A DNA stretch of 39,183 nt from Cyclobacteriaceae bacterium (GTDB lineage Bacteria > Bacteroidota > Bacteroidia > Cytophagales > Cyclobacteriaceae): the NCBI GenBank assembly GCA_015488485.1, contig WFNR01000001.1, positions 1-39,183 of the forward strand, written 5' to 3'. A model generated the notes under the pieces. It made no database searches. It worked only from the letters and a program-made list of their open reading frames with translations, and had not been told where the DNA came from. The translations under genes and the position numbers were made by a program. This document shows positions 25,742-34,334 of the stretch, piece by piece. Position 1 is the first letter of the stretch; each line of letters starts with the position of its first letter.

Positions 25742-25779
25742 AGTTAGTCTGAAATGTTTTTAATTGTTTAAAAGTTGCG

Positions 25780-25810
25780 CAAAAGTAAAGGAATTATAAC
25801 TCAAAAACAA
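25780..25810 (-). promoter_or_regulatory. rpsO promoter
   Basis: Reverse-strand TTG (25810-25808), a 20-base spacer and TACTTTTG (25787-25780) fit the Bacteroidota consensus. The leader to the ATG at 25741 is about 33 bases. Confidence 0.6.
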
Positions 25811-25825
25811 TTTGTAGTGAGATAA

Positions 25826-27727
25826 TTATACCCCCACCGCCTTGCTACCGACCAGCCGCTGGCTAAGCCAGTCGGTTATCCTGGCAAACACCACCTTGTA
25901 GAAATCGGCATCAAACAGGCGGGCATCGTTTTTGGCCTGCCGCAAAAAGAACAAGCCCACCGGCAACAAAATGATATTGGCCGCCCATACACCGATGATA
26001 ACCGGTATGCTGCCCGACTGGGCGTATTTTTCCCCACCTATCGAAATGACATAGTAAATGATAAAGAACATAATGGACACAATAACCGGAAAACCTATGC
26101 CGCCACGCTTGATAATGGCCCCCAATGGTGCCCCGATCAAAAACATGGTGATACAGGCAAAGGCAGTAGCCAACATCTTGTGCCACTGAATATCGAACTC
26201 ATAGTATTTTTCCTGCATGCGCTCCAGGTTGGTATTCTGGGCGGTCAGTTTGCTTTTGATCTGGCGGGCGGTAGCCACGGCTGTCTTTAGGGCCCGTTTT
26301 TGGTAGGCCCGCTGTTTCATACGACCGGCCAAACGGGTAAGTACAAACACCTCTTGTTCAGTAAAAGTGCTATCCAGATAGGGCAATTCTTGCTTGCCAG
26401 CCTGGGCTACTCGGGGCATTTCCGCCATTGCACGGACAGGGCTACCTGCCTGCTGTCCCTTGTCTGACTTTTGCGCTTTTAGCTGTTTTTGCTTACGCTG
26501 TAAAGCGGCTACTGCGGCTGCCCCAGCCTTGACCTTGCCGGCAGGTGGCAGTTTCTTTTTCTTGTTGGTTGTTCGCGAAGCTGCTTTGTTGGCCGGCTGT
26601 GTTTTGCTAGCGGCCTTACGGCCCGTGCTGGGCCCTCTGGGTGGCGGCAACAACGAAATGCCGTAGGTAGGCGGTGGTCTTACGCCAACAGCATATTGTT
26701 GCTGGCGCGAGGCCTCCAGCATGCGTTGCTGCTCCAGCTCTATGGTGCGCAACGAGTCATTCAGCTTGTTGATATACGCTATTTCAGGAGGCAGATCTAC
26801 GGCTTTTTTGATTTTGCTGTATGTAAAATAGCGCTCGGGCACTCCGTAAATCTCAGCATCGGCTGTCAGTATTCTGCGTTTGAGTGAATCCAGATCTTGC
26901 CGCAACTGGGTAAAATTGCGCATAAAACGATGGTTGGCAAACAACCCCTCATCGGTGCGCGACATACTGAACGAGGATAAGTCGAAAATAATTTCGCTAC
27001 GCTTAAAAGCGGTGCGGGTAAAGGGTCTCACTACCACCTGCCCGCGCCTGCGCCCCCTTACCCGGGGTGCATCACCCTCCGAATAATGAGTGCCGTTGAA
27101 TAACTCAAACTTGAGATATTGGTCGTTCAGGATGGTGTACATCTTGCCGGAATCGGCCAGAATCATCTCCGTATTGCCTTTTCTGGCCGTATGATCATAA
27201 ATGATCAAACCTTTGAGTGATTTGCCATCGGGATATTTCTTGTCAATTTTTATTTTATAATTATCGATACCCTCGTAAAACAACCCGGGCTCAATATCCA
27301 GTGCCGGCTTGGTTTGTTTTATATCATATAGCAGACTATAGGCTTTCAGGGCCGAATAGGGCACATAATAATTGTTTGAATAAAAAGCAATTACCGTAAC
27401 AATCAACACAAAGATAAATATCGGCCGCAGGGCACGCAGTAGAGATATGCCGGCACTTTTAATGGCTGTCAGCTCAAAATGCTCCCCCAGGTTGCCAAAG
27501 GTCATCAGCGAGGCAAGCATTACCGACAGCGGAAAGGCAATGGGCGTTTGAAACACACTAAAGTGAAACACCAGCGCAGCCAGGTCATGCCAGGCCAGGT
27601 TTTTACCGAAGATCTCATCTACATACTGCATCATTTGCACGGTAAGCAGTATAAATACTACCACGGCAAAGGTGAGTATGAACGGCCCCACAAAAGCTTT
27701 GATAATAAGCTTATCGATCTTCTTCAT
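25826..27727 (-). CDS. LptF/LptG-family permease with a long basic insert
   Basis: A 633-residue inner-membrane permease of the YjgP/YjgQ family, which with LptB extracts lipopolysaccharide and passes it to the periplasmic bridge. Three helices lie in residues 1-115 (IIKAFVGPFILTFAVVVFIL at the start; the TPIAFPLSVMLASLMTFGNL coupling region near 61-80) and three in about 535-610 (LIGAPLGAIIKRGG, the conserved loop). The periplasmic beta-jellyroll lies between. It is far longer than the usual 350-400 residues. Residues about 345-450 are low complexity, rich in Lys, Ala, Pro and Gln, and inserted in the periplasmic part. Whether it acts as LptF or LptG cannot be decided from this window. Confidence 0.88.
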   Translation of the reverse strand: MKKIDKLIIKAFVGPFILTFAVVVFILLTVQMMQYVDEIFGKNLAWHDLAALVFHFSVFQTPIAFPLSVMLASLMTFGNLGEHFELTAIKSAGISLLRALRPIFIFVLIVTVIAFYSNNYYVPYSALKAYSLLYDIKQTKPALDIEPGLFYEGIDNYKIKIDKKYPDGKSLKGLIIYDHTARKGNTEMILADSGKMYTILNDQYLKFELFNGTHYSEGDAPRVRGRRRGQVVVRPFTRTAFKRSEIIFDLSSFSMSRTDEGLFANHRFMRNFTQLRQDLDSLKRRILTADAEIYGVPERYFTYSKIKKAVDLPPEIAYINKLNDSLRTIELEQQRMLEASRQQQYAVGVRPPPTYGISLLPPPRGPSTGRKAASKTQPANKAASRTTNKKKKLPPAGKVKAGAAAVAALQRKQKQLKAQKSDKGQQAGSPVRAMAEMPRVAQAGKQELPYLDSTFTEQEVFVLTRLAGRMKQRAYQKRALKTAVATARQIKSKLTAQNTNLERMQEKYYEFDIQWHKMLATAFACITMFLIGAPLGAIIKRGGIGFPVIVSIMFFIIYYVISIGGEKYAQSGSIPVIIGVWAANIILLPVGLFFLRQAKNDARLFDADFYKVVFARITDWLSQRLVGSKAVGV

Positions 27728-27763
27728 GCGATTTCCGGGAGCAAATTATGTGCCACGATATGG

Positions 27764-27794
27764 CAAAGGTAGGCGGCCGGCTATCAACCGCCAA
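27764..27794 (-). promoter_or_regulatory. Promoter of the LptF/G gene
   Basis: Reverse-strand TTG (27794-27792), a 20-base spacer and TACCTTTG (27771-27764) match the consensus. The -33 lies in the last codons of the START-like gene. Confidence 0.55.
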
Positions 27795-28179
27795 CTATCT
27801 CCTTGAGGTTATAAACCAGGTTTTCCCATAAGTCCTGCAACTCCTCATCGTCATTGATATCGTTGTAGTCCGATATGGCCAGATAAACCATCTGGGTAAG
27901 CTCATTTACCTCCAGGCGCAACTCTATGTAAGAAGGGTCTTCCTTGTCTTCCTCGGTTTCGGGTAGAAATTCAAATTTCACAAAGCTGTTCATCCGGTGT
28001 GCCACCATTTTGGCCTGATGATCTTCACCTTCCCATCTGAAGTTAAAAACATTGTCCTCATTCACGGTCACGTCATCGGCCATCCATTGGGCAAGCCCAC
28101 TGGCTGTGTATATATAAGGAAACAGCATCTTCTTGGATGCATGTATCTCAAACTCGGTCTGAAACAAAGATTTAGGCAT
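27784..28179 (-). CDS. START-like (AHSA1/Bet v1-type) domain protein
   Basis: A 131-residue single-domain protein of the Bet v1/START fold, of a Bacteroidota-specific type. It opens with FQTEFEIHASKKMLFPYIYTASGLAQWMADDV, visible as TEFEIHASKKMLF and LAQWMADDV, followed by FNFRWEGEDHQAKM and a C-terminal helix DEELQDLWENLVYNLKEIVGG. It is probably cytosolic. The fold forms a hydrophobic cavity but no ligand is known for this group. The protein is strongly acidic in its second half. It lies upstream of the LptF/G gene on the same strand with 56 bases between, and the latter has its own promoter. Confidence 0.85.
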   Translation of the reverse strand: MPKSLFQTEFEIHASKKMLFPYIYTASGLAQWMADDVTVNEDNVFNFRWEGEDHQAKMVAHRMNSFVKFEFLPETEEDKEDPSYIELRLEVNELTQMVYLAISDYNDINDDEELQDLWENLVYNLKEIVGG

Positions 28180-28218
28180 AACAGGCAGGTCTTTATCCGA
28201 CTGTAATATAAAAACATT

Positions 28219-28245
28219 TCACGAATCATAAAATACGATTCGTGA
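28219..28245 (-). terminator. Probable terminator after the DUF302 gene
   Basis: TCACGAATC / GATTCGTGA form a perfect 9-bp stem with a 9-base loop. On the reverse strand it is followed by AATGTTTTTATA. It lies between the DUF302 stop and the START-like start. Confidence 0.55.
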
Positions 28246-28288
28246 CAATAATAAAAAAATAAGTGAACAAAGCAGCCGCCCCGGCCGG

Positions 28289-28735
28289 TTAGTTGGCTGC
28301 CGCCCGGGCAAAAGCATCCAGGGCATTCTTTATTTTAACCAGCGTTTCCTGACAATCCTGCAGGTGATAATTGTTCTTAAGCACCTCCGGGGCCCAATAA
28401 CCTACCCAGGTTACACCCTCGGCATCTTGCCAAACCAGCATTTTAAGCGGCAGGGCCAATCCCATGCGCTGGTCACATTGCATTAGTTTGGTGCCTACCT
28501 TCGGGTTACCGAAGATAACCAGGGTGGTAGGGCGCAGCTCCAAACCGGCTTTGAGCGCCCCCTGCCGGTGATCAATGGTAGCAAAGATGGTCATATTTTT
28601 ATCCTGCAGCACCTGCTTTAGACTGGCCACCGTAGCCGCCACTGACTTGTGGCTTTTTACTTTGTGCAAATTTTCCTGGGCGAACACCATGCCGGCAGTT
28701 AGCATTGCTATGAGTAAGAAGAGGGTGTTTTTCAT
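28289..28735 (-). CDS. Secreted DUF302 protein
   Basis: A 148-residue protein. An N-terminal signal peptide (KNTLFLLIAMLTAGMVFAQ) is followed by a complete DUF302 domain (PF03625) at residues about 25-115. Family motifs include the helix SVAATVASLKQVLQDK, TIFATIDH, LRPTTLVIFGNPKVGT and the LALPLKMLVW segment. It is probably periplasmic. DUF302 proteins have a dimeric beta-alpha fold; the biochemical role is unknown. A catalytic function cannot be proposed from the sequence. It is divergent from the caspase gene with 152 bases between them. Confidence 0.88.
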   Translation of the reverse strand: MKNTLFLLIAMLTAGMVFAQENLHKVKSHKSVAATVASLKQVLQDKNMTIFATIDHRQGALKAGLELRPTTLVIFGNPKVGTKLMQCDQRMGLALPLKMLVWQDAEGVTWVGYWAPEVLKNNYHLQDCQETLVKIKNALDAFARAAAN

Positions 28736-28864
28736 GTTTTTCAGAAGTTTGGTTCTTCAAAGTAACAACAAGTAAGAGTAATAGGTTTCATAGGTTGGTA
28801 AAAAAAGCAGGCAATTGCCAAGTATTTAGGAAATAAAATATATTCGCATAAAGCTAAAAATTAT

Positions 28865-28872
28865 TAAATTTG
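28865..28872 (+). promoter_or_regulatory. -7 element of the caspase cluster
   Basis: TAAATTTG matches TAnnTTTG. A weak TTCG lies 18 bases upstream. Its TTG overlaps the longest possible start of the next gene, so the translation start was set at the TTG 18 bases further on. Confidence 0.5.
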
Positions 28873-28887
28873 TTCAAAACAAAAGCC

Positions 28888-31749
28888 TTGAAGAATACCA
28901 GCTTTTTTTTACTGATTTTTCTGGTACTTTTTGCCTCAAAGCCCGGTTGTGGTCAAGACGAAAAACAAGCAACAGAGGCTGAAGCGACTATTCCGGTATT
29001 AACTATCGACCCGCAAGGGCATGCCGGGGTGGTTAACGAACTACTCTTTGCCGCCAACGGCCGCACCCTCCTGTCAGTGGGCGATGACAAAACCATCCGT
29101 TTGTGGGACATCGCCAATGCCACGCTCGAGCACACCTGGCACCTGCATAGCGGTAGTGGTGCCGATGGCGCTATCTATGCCGCTGCCCTTAGCCCTGACG
29201 GCCAATACCTGGCGCTGGGCGGTTATTTCCCCGACAACGAGATCCGCATCCTCAACATGCAGCAAGAGCAGGAGATTATCATCCTGAAAGGCCATACCAA
29301 TGTCATTAACCGCCTGCAGTTTAGCCACAACGGCCGCCTGCTGGCCAGTGCCGGGGCCGACAAGGTTGTTAACCTCTGGGCTCTCGACTACAGCACGGGC
29401 AGGCTGCAAGGGAGGTTGCAAAAAACCCTGCGCGGCCATAGGGCCAAGATTTATGACATCGCCTTCTCGGCTGACGACAACAAACTGGTATCAGCATCGG
29501 CTGACGGCACCCTGCGCCTGTGGTACCTTGACGGCAGCCGCCCTCCGGTGGAAATGAAAATGCATATCGACCGCGTGTATAGCTGTGCCTTTTCGCCTGA
29601 TGATCAATACATTGTATCGGGTGGCAACAAAGGTAAGGTAATTGCCTGGCGTGCGGACGGCACCTTTGCCGGCTATGTGGCCGACCTGGAGAGCCCGGTT
29701 ACCCGCCTGGCCTTTGCCGCCAATGGCTGGCTGTTCGCGGCCGGACGCCAGATACTTGTTTGCCGGGTGCCGACAGGCACCGTGGTGGGCCGCATCCCCG
29801 ACCAGGGGGCCCTGGTAAGCGCTATGGCGGTGCACCAGGAGCGCTATCTGGCCACCGCCAGCGGTGCCGAAGGCCACATTATCGTGCGCGATATACAAAA
29901 CCCGGCTACCGTAGCTGAGTTTGTCAATGAGGGGCTGCTGCCCCGCCAGATAGCAGTAAATGAGCTTGGCATCATTGCCCTGGGCAACAAAAAAGGCCGG
30001 TTGCAGGCCGCCTTCGACCCCAACAGCCTAAAGTACCTGTTCGATCAGTTTGAAGCTTCTGGGTTCAACGGTACCGTTACTTCCAGCAATGGTTATACGC
30101 TTACCAGGCTCGATGACTATACGTTGAGCACCGGCTTCAAAGGTAGTGTGCACAATGACCCGGCTACGGACGGCCGTATTCTGTCATGCACCATCATCAA
30201 CGACAAGCTGATAGCCGTAGGCAGTGACTATTCGGTGAAAATCTACGACCGGGAGGGCCGCTTTGTACGTCAGTTGGCAGGCGTAAACGGGGCCACATTA
30301 TCACTGGCTGCCGGCAGCCACGGCAAACATCTCTATACCGCCTCCACCGATCAGGTGGTGCGCGTGTGGGAGGTAGCTACCGGCAATTTGATTATTTCCT
30401 TGTTTGTCAGCCGCAACAACGAGTGGATTTGCTGGACACCCTCGGGCTACTACCAGGCTTCTGCCGGGGGTGAAAAATACCTGGGCTGGCTCGTTGACCG
30501 TGGTCTAAAACAACCGGCAGACTTCTACCCTGCCCGTGCTTTCAGCAGCAAATATCACCGGCCCGATATTGTACAACTTACCCTACAAACCGGTCGCGAG
30601 CAGGAAGCCATCGCCCGCCTGGGAGTGACTCCCACTGCAATACCGGCCCCGCAGCAAATGGTCAGCAAAGCACCGATTATCACCTGGCTGCAGCCGGAGT
30701 TGCGCGAGACTACCGCCAGTGGCAGACAGGTTGCCATCAAAGCCCGGGTACAATCGCCCACCCCGCTGCAAAGCCTCAAAATCCTGATTAACGGCCGCCC
30801 GGCACCACAGCAACGTGGTATTGCAGGCAATGGCGACCTGATAATCAACCAGGATATATTGTTGCAAAGCACCACCAATAAAATCAAAATATTTGCTGCC
30901 AATGAAGAGGCCCGGGTGGTAAGCGAAGAAAGAGTTATCACCCTGCCGACTAACTATCTCACCAAAGATGAGCGCAGCACCCAGATTATCGATTACCTGG
31001 CCAAGCCGGCTCTCCATGTACTGGGCATCGGTATTTCCACCTATCGCAACCCCAACTACAACCTTACCTATGCCGATGATGATGCCCGGGCGGTAGTAAA
31101 AATTTTTGAAGACGTAAATAGCAGTACCTATAAAGAGGTCTATACCGACCTGCTGGTGAATGAGGAGGCCGGCCGTAAAAGCATCCTGAATCGCCTGGCA
31201 CGACTTAAACAAAAGGTGGCTGCCAACGACATCGTAGTGGTTTTCATCGCCTGTCATGGCTTCAATGAGCAAGGTAAATTTTACCTGCTGCCCTACGATG
31301 GCGATGCCACCGACCTGCCCGCCACCGGTATCGACTGGGATGACCTGGCCGGCTCATTGGGCAACCTGCCGGGTAAGGTATTGCTGATGATTGATGCTTG
31401 CCACAGCGGACAAATTGGCACAGATATTGCAACTTATCAATCAGACAACACCGAGGCTATACGAAATATAGCTGCGGCCGAAAATGGGGTGGTAGTAATG
31501 GCCGCCTCTACCGGGGATGAAACCTCGCTGGAGTATGCCGATTGGCAGCATGGTGCCTTTACGCTATCGGTACTTGAGGGCCTGGCACAAGGCAAGGCCG
31601 ATATCAAGAAAGACCTGACCGTCTTTCTGCGGGAGTTGGACTTTTATGTTTCCGAAAGGACCATAGAGCTGACCAATGGTAAGCAACACCCGACTACCCA
31701 AAAGCCAAGTACCATCGGTCGGTTTCCGGTGATATTTTTAAAAAAATGA
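28888..31749 (+). CDS. Secreted WD40-caspase (peptidase C14 family)
   Basis: A protein of about 953 residues. From TTG 28888 it begins MKNTSFFLLIFLVLFASKPG, a signal peptide. Residues about 35-490 contain WD40 repeats (e.g. TIRLWDIANATLEH, VVNLWALD, LRLWYLDGS, VVRVWEVATG), with a distorted region in the middle, probably one or two propellers. A beta-sandwich-like linker follows at about 580-690. The C-terminal caspase domain starts at LHVLGIGISTYRN; the catalytic dyad is intact, with H790 (IACHGF) and C838 (IDACHSGQ). It is probably a periplasmic or surface cysteine protease that would cut after basic or acidic residues; specificity is not predictable. It heads a cluster of exported LPP20 and CsgG proteins. 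The TTG start is inferred. Confidence 0.88.
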   Translation: MKNTSFFLLIFLVLFASKPGCGQDEKQATEAEATIPVLTIDPQGHAGVVNELLFAANGRTLLSVGDDKTIRLWDIANATLEHTWHLHSGSGADGAIYAAALSPDGQYLALGGYFPDNEIRILNMQQEQEIIILKGHTNVINRLQFSHNGRLLASAGADKVVNLWALDYSTGRLQGRLQKTLRGHRAKIYDIAFSADDNKLVSASADGTLRLWYLDGSRPPVEMKMHIDRVYSCAFSPDDQYIVSGGNKGKVIAWRADGTFAGYVADLESPVTRLAFAANGWLFAAGRQILVCRVPTGTVVGRIPDQGALVSAMAVHQERYLATASGAEGHIIVRDIQNPATVAEFVNEGLLPRQIAVNELGIIALGNKKGRLQAAFDPNSLKYLFDQFEASGFNGTVTSSNGYTLTRLDDYTLSTGFKGSVHNDPATDGRILSCTIINDKLIAVGSDYSVKIYDREGRFVRQLAGVNGATLSLAAGSHGKHLYTASTDQVVRVWEVATGNLIISLFVSRNNEWICWTPSGYYQASAGGEKYLGWLVDRGLKQPADFYPARAFSSKYHRPDIVQLTLQTGREQEAIARLGVTPTAIPAPQQMVSKAPIITWLQPELRETTASGRQVAIKARVQSPTPLQSLKILINGRPAPQQRGIAGNGDLIINQDILLQSTTNKIKIFAANEEARVVSEERVITLPTNYLTKDERSTQIIDYLAKPALHVLGIGISTYRNPNYNLTYADDDARAVVKIFEDVNSSTYKEVYTDLLVNEEAGRKSILNRLARLKQKVAANDIVVVFIACHGFNEQGKFYLLPYDGDATDLPATGIDWDDLAGSLGNLPGKVLLMIDACHSGQIGTDIATYQSDNTEAIRNIAAAENGVVVMAASTGDETSLEYADWQHGAFTLSVLEGLAQGKADIKKDLTVFLRELDFYVSERTIELTNGKQHPTTQKPSTIGRFPVIFLKK

Positions 31750-31795
31750 ATTTTAAATAGTAAAATTGTACAACTAAAACTTAAATATTAAAACC

Positions 31796-32446
31796 ATGAA
31801 AACGAAACTAATCTGGATGTTGGCATTGATTATGGCTGTGGCTTCCGTGGGGATAGCCCAGCAGAATCCCAAGGCCATGAAAAAGGAAATCAAGAAAAAA
31901 GCGGTTAAAGAGGCCCGCAAAGAGGCCAAGCGTTTCAAAAAACAAGGCTATGATATTGCTCCCGGAGCCCTGCCTATGGAAAAGCAAATAGAAAAAGCCT
32001 GGATGATGCAGTATGAAACCGATGAAGATGGCTACCCCATGTATATTGTAGCCTCAGGCAATTCGGTAGCCAATACCACTTCGGCCGCCAAGCTGCAAGC
32101 CACCGAGCTGGCCAAGCTGGAACTGGCAGGTAGTATTTCTACGCAAGTGGCCGCCCTCATAGAGAGCAGCATCGCCAACCAACAGTTGAGCCGTGAAGAA
32201 GCCGCCTCGGTAACCAAAACCGTAGCGGCCGCCAAGAACATCATTGCCCAGGAACTGGGGCGCACGATACCGCTCTTTGAGATCTACCGCAATGTGGGCG
32301 ACAACAACGTAGAGTGCAACGTGCGTATAGCCTACAACTCCAAGAAAGCCCAGGAAGTGGCTCGTCAGGCCATCAAGAAAAAACTCGAAGAAGAGACCGA
32401 TATTGCGCATGACAAGTTGGAGAAACTGATGAAATGGGATAATTGA
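31796..32446 (+). CDS. Exported LPP20-like protein with basic N-terminal coil
   Basis: A 216-residue protein with a signal peptide (LIWMLALIMAVASVGIAQ, residues about 5-22). Residues 25-50 form a very lysine-rich helix (KEIKKKAVKEARKEAKRFKK). Residues about 70-200 have the LPP20-like pattern: a YIVASGNSVANTTSAAKLQA strand-helix, a long helix, then a strand with VECNVRIAYNSKKA before a final helix. No lipobox cysteine is present. It lies 46 bases after the caspase gene on the same strand and is followed at once by a strong hairpin terminator. A one-mismatch -7 (TAAAATTG) is in the gap, so some independent transcription is possible. Function is unknown; envelope location is likely. Confidence 0.7.
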   Translation: MKTKLIWMLALIMAVASVGIAQQNPKAMKKEIKKKAVKEARKEAKRFKKQGYDIAPGALPMEKQIEKAWMMQYETDEDGYPMYIVASGNSVANTTSAAKLQATELAKLELAGSISTQVAALIESSIANQQLSREEAASVTKTVAAAKNIIAQELGRTIPLFEIYRNVGDNNVECNVRIAYNSKKAQEVARQAIKKKLEEETDIAHDKLEKLMKWDN

Positions 32447-32456
32447 TTTTAATACT

Positions 32457-32492
32457 AAAAACAGGAAGTCTGCCCACGGACTTCCTGTTTTT
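32457..32492. terminator. Strong hairpin inside the caspase cluster
   Basis: AAAAACAGGAAGTC / GACTTCCTGTTTTT form a perfect 14-bp stem with an 8-base loop. The outer A and T tracts make it a potential terminator on both strands. It is 10 bases after the first LPP20-like gene and 21 bases before the second, so it may reduce readthrough to the last two genes. Confidence 0.85.
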
Positions 32493-32513
32493 ATATCATC
32501 CTAATTACTGCCT

Positions 32514-34307
32514 ATGCCTCGATTATTACTACTTCTTACAGCACTGTTGCTGGCCGGCCCGTTATTCGGGCAAAAGAAAGGCGCTCCGCCCTGGCTCGAT
32601 TACAAATACCGGGCAACACAATACCCCGAAGACCGCTACCTGGTAGGCTACGCTACCGAACTAAATGTAACCAAGAAGGAAGCTGCAGCCACGTTCGACC
32701 GGCTGAACCAACTGGCCCGCAATCAGATTATCGAGGCCATTCACGTATCCATACAAGCGCAGTCGGAGTTGAATATTTCGGTAGAAAACAGCCAAACCGA
32801 TGAGCGCTTCAGGCAACTCTCACGCTCGGCCTCTAAAGCCCAACTAGTGGGGCTTAAATACGAAAATTATTACGATAAAAAGAAAGAAGTGGCCTATGCC
32901 TTTTCCTATGTGCTTATCCAGGATATAATCGACTATTATTTTGATATTGTCAAAAACAACCTGACGGTCATCGCCAAAGACCTGGCTGGCGCCCGCAACA
33001 GTCAGGATAAGTCGGCTGCCCTGGAATTGATTTACGAGGCACGCCTCAAGCTGGCTGAAATAGACCAGGCCACCATTATTTTAACAGCCCTTAAACAAGC
33101 CGAACTGGTGGACTTTATTACCATTACCAACAATCGTCAGGAAATAGAGGAGGTAAGCAATGAGATATTGGGCACCCCTACAGTAAAGGTCAATCACCTG
33201 GCGGCCTATTTTGCCTACGCCCTGCTACCGCAACTGGACCTCGACAGTAAAACAAGTTTGTGCGCGGGCATCTTGTCGTATATGGATTCAGGTGTGGAAA
33301 GTGACTTCTCCTCTACCCTGCTCAGCAGCACCCTTAACCTGATGGTCAACCGCCATGACCAATTGTATCAGGCCGGTGAGCAGACCCCCTGCGATCTGCA
33401 ACTACAAGGGCACTATCAGGTAAATCCCCAAGAGATACTGGTAAACATGCAGGTAGTGGACAAGCAGTCGGGCAATACATGGGCCGGCATAGAGAAAGCG
33501 CTCCCGCGCAAACCCATCGATACCGGTGGTCGCAGGCTACTGCCGGCCAATTTTGAGTGGATACCCAAAATTCCGGCTATCAAGCTTATCGGCCTTAGTG
33601 ACGAGCTCACTATCAAGACCAACGAGTTTATCGATAAGCCGATCAGTTTTGTATTGATGATGGATGATGTGCCACAAGCCGACCTGCCCGTGAAATTGTC
33701 CTTTCTGCATGATGGTAAGCAGACTTTCAGCACCACAGTACGCACCAACAAAAGCGGTATGGGACGCTACTTCCTTACCAAAGAGGCCATACCGCAAAGT
33801 GCCGAATACGAACTGCGTATGATGCTGGATGTAGCCACCCTGCTGGGAATAGACCCGGCCAGCAATTTTTACCAAACTGTCATGCGCGACTATCCGCCCC
33901 AGTTCCGGCAGATAAAGCTCAAGATACTCTCGCCTACGGTCTATGTGCAATCGAATGAGTACAACCTTGGTAAACCCCTTGATGTACCGCTGCTGGAACC
34001 GGCTATTAAGAATGCCTTGATTGAAAATGATTTTAAGTTTGTTGACGACCCGGCCCAGGCCGATTATACCCTGACTATAGATGCCAAAACAAGGGAGGGG
34101 CAACAATCAGGGAATATCCATTTCAGCTACCTTGATGCTACCGTAGCGCTGGTGCGCAATAGTACCGGTAAAGAGATATATAAAAATGTGATGTCGAGTG
34201 TTAAAGGCGCTTCGGCCGATTTTAAACTGGCCGGGGTAAAAGCTTATGAGAAAGCCATTAAATCCATGCTGCCCGATTTTTTGGCGAAATTGAATGAGAA
34301 AAAATAA
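32514..34307 (+). CDS. Exported LPP20-family protein, long form
   Basis: A 597-residue protein. The signal peptide is PRLLLLLTALLLAGPLFGQ. Residues about 25-150 are an LPP20 domain (PPWLDYKYRATQYPEDRYLVGYA, visible as PPWLD and YLVGYA; then KEAAATFDRLNQLARNQI and AYAFSYVLIQD). The middle, about 155-480, is unrecognised and probably mixed helix and beta sandwich. Residues about 490-590 show a second conserved-looking region (NALIENDFKFVDDPAQADYT and DATVALVRNSTGKEIYK), like surface-assembly or LpoB/CsgG-neighbourhood domains that bind stress-type lipoproteins. No lipobox is seen. It is 27 bases upstream of the CsgG gene. The role is probably envelope assembly or stability. Confidence 0.75.
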   Translation: MPRLLLLLTALLLAGPLFGQKKGAPPWLDYKYRATQYPEDRYLVGYATELNVTKKEAAATFDRLNQLARNQIIEAIHVSIQAQSELNISVENSQTDERFRQLSRSASKAQLVGLKYENYYDKKKEVAYAFSYVLIQDIIDYYFDIVKNNLTVIAKDLAGARNSQDKSAALELIYEARLKLAEIDQATIILTALKQAELVDFITITNNRQEIEEVSNEILGTPTVKVNHLAAYFAYALLPQLDLDSKTSLCAGILSYMDSGVESDFSSTLLSSTLNLMVNRHDQLYQAGEQTPCDLQLQGHYQVNPQEILVNMQVVDKQSGNTWAGIEKALPRKPIDTGGRRLLPANFEWIPKIPAIKLIGLSDELTIKTNEFIDKPISFVLMMDDVPQADLPVKLSFLHDGKQTFSTTVRTNKSGMGRYFLTKEAIPQSAEYELRMMLDVATLLGIDPASNFYQTVMRDYPPQFRQIKLKILSPTVYVQSNEYNLGKPLDVPLLEPAIKNALIENDFKFVDDPAQADYTLTIDAKTREGQQSGNIHFSYLDATVALVRNSTGKEIYKNVMSSVKGASADFKLAGVKAYEKAIKSMLPDFLAKLNEKK

Positions 34308-34334
34308 ACTTAACCAAACCAAAATCGAACTGAC

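Noticed and set aside
30583-31272. Open frame of 229 codons antisense to the caspase gene
   Set aside because: It covers the caspase and linker region, with no domain signature or promoter.
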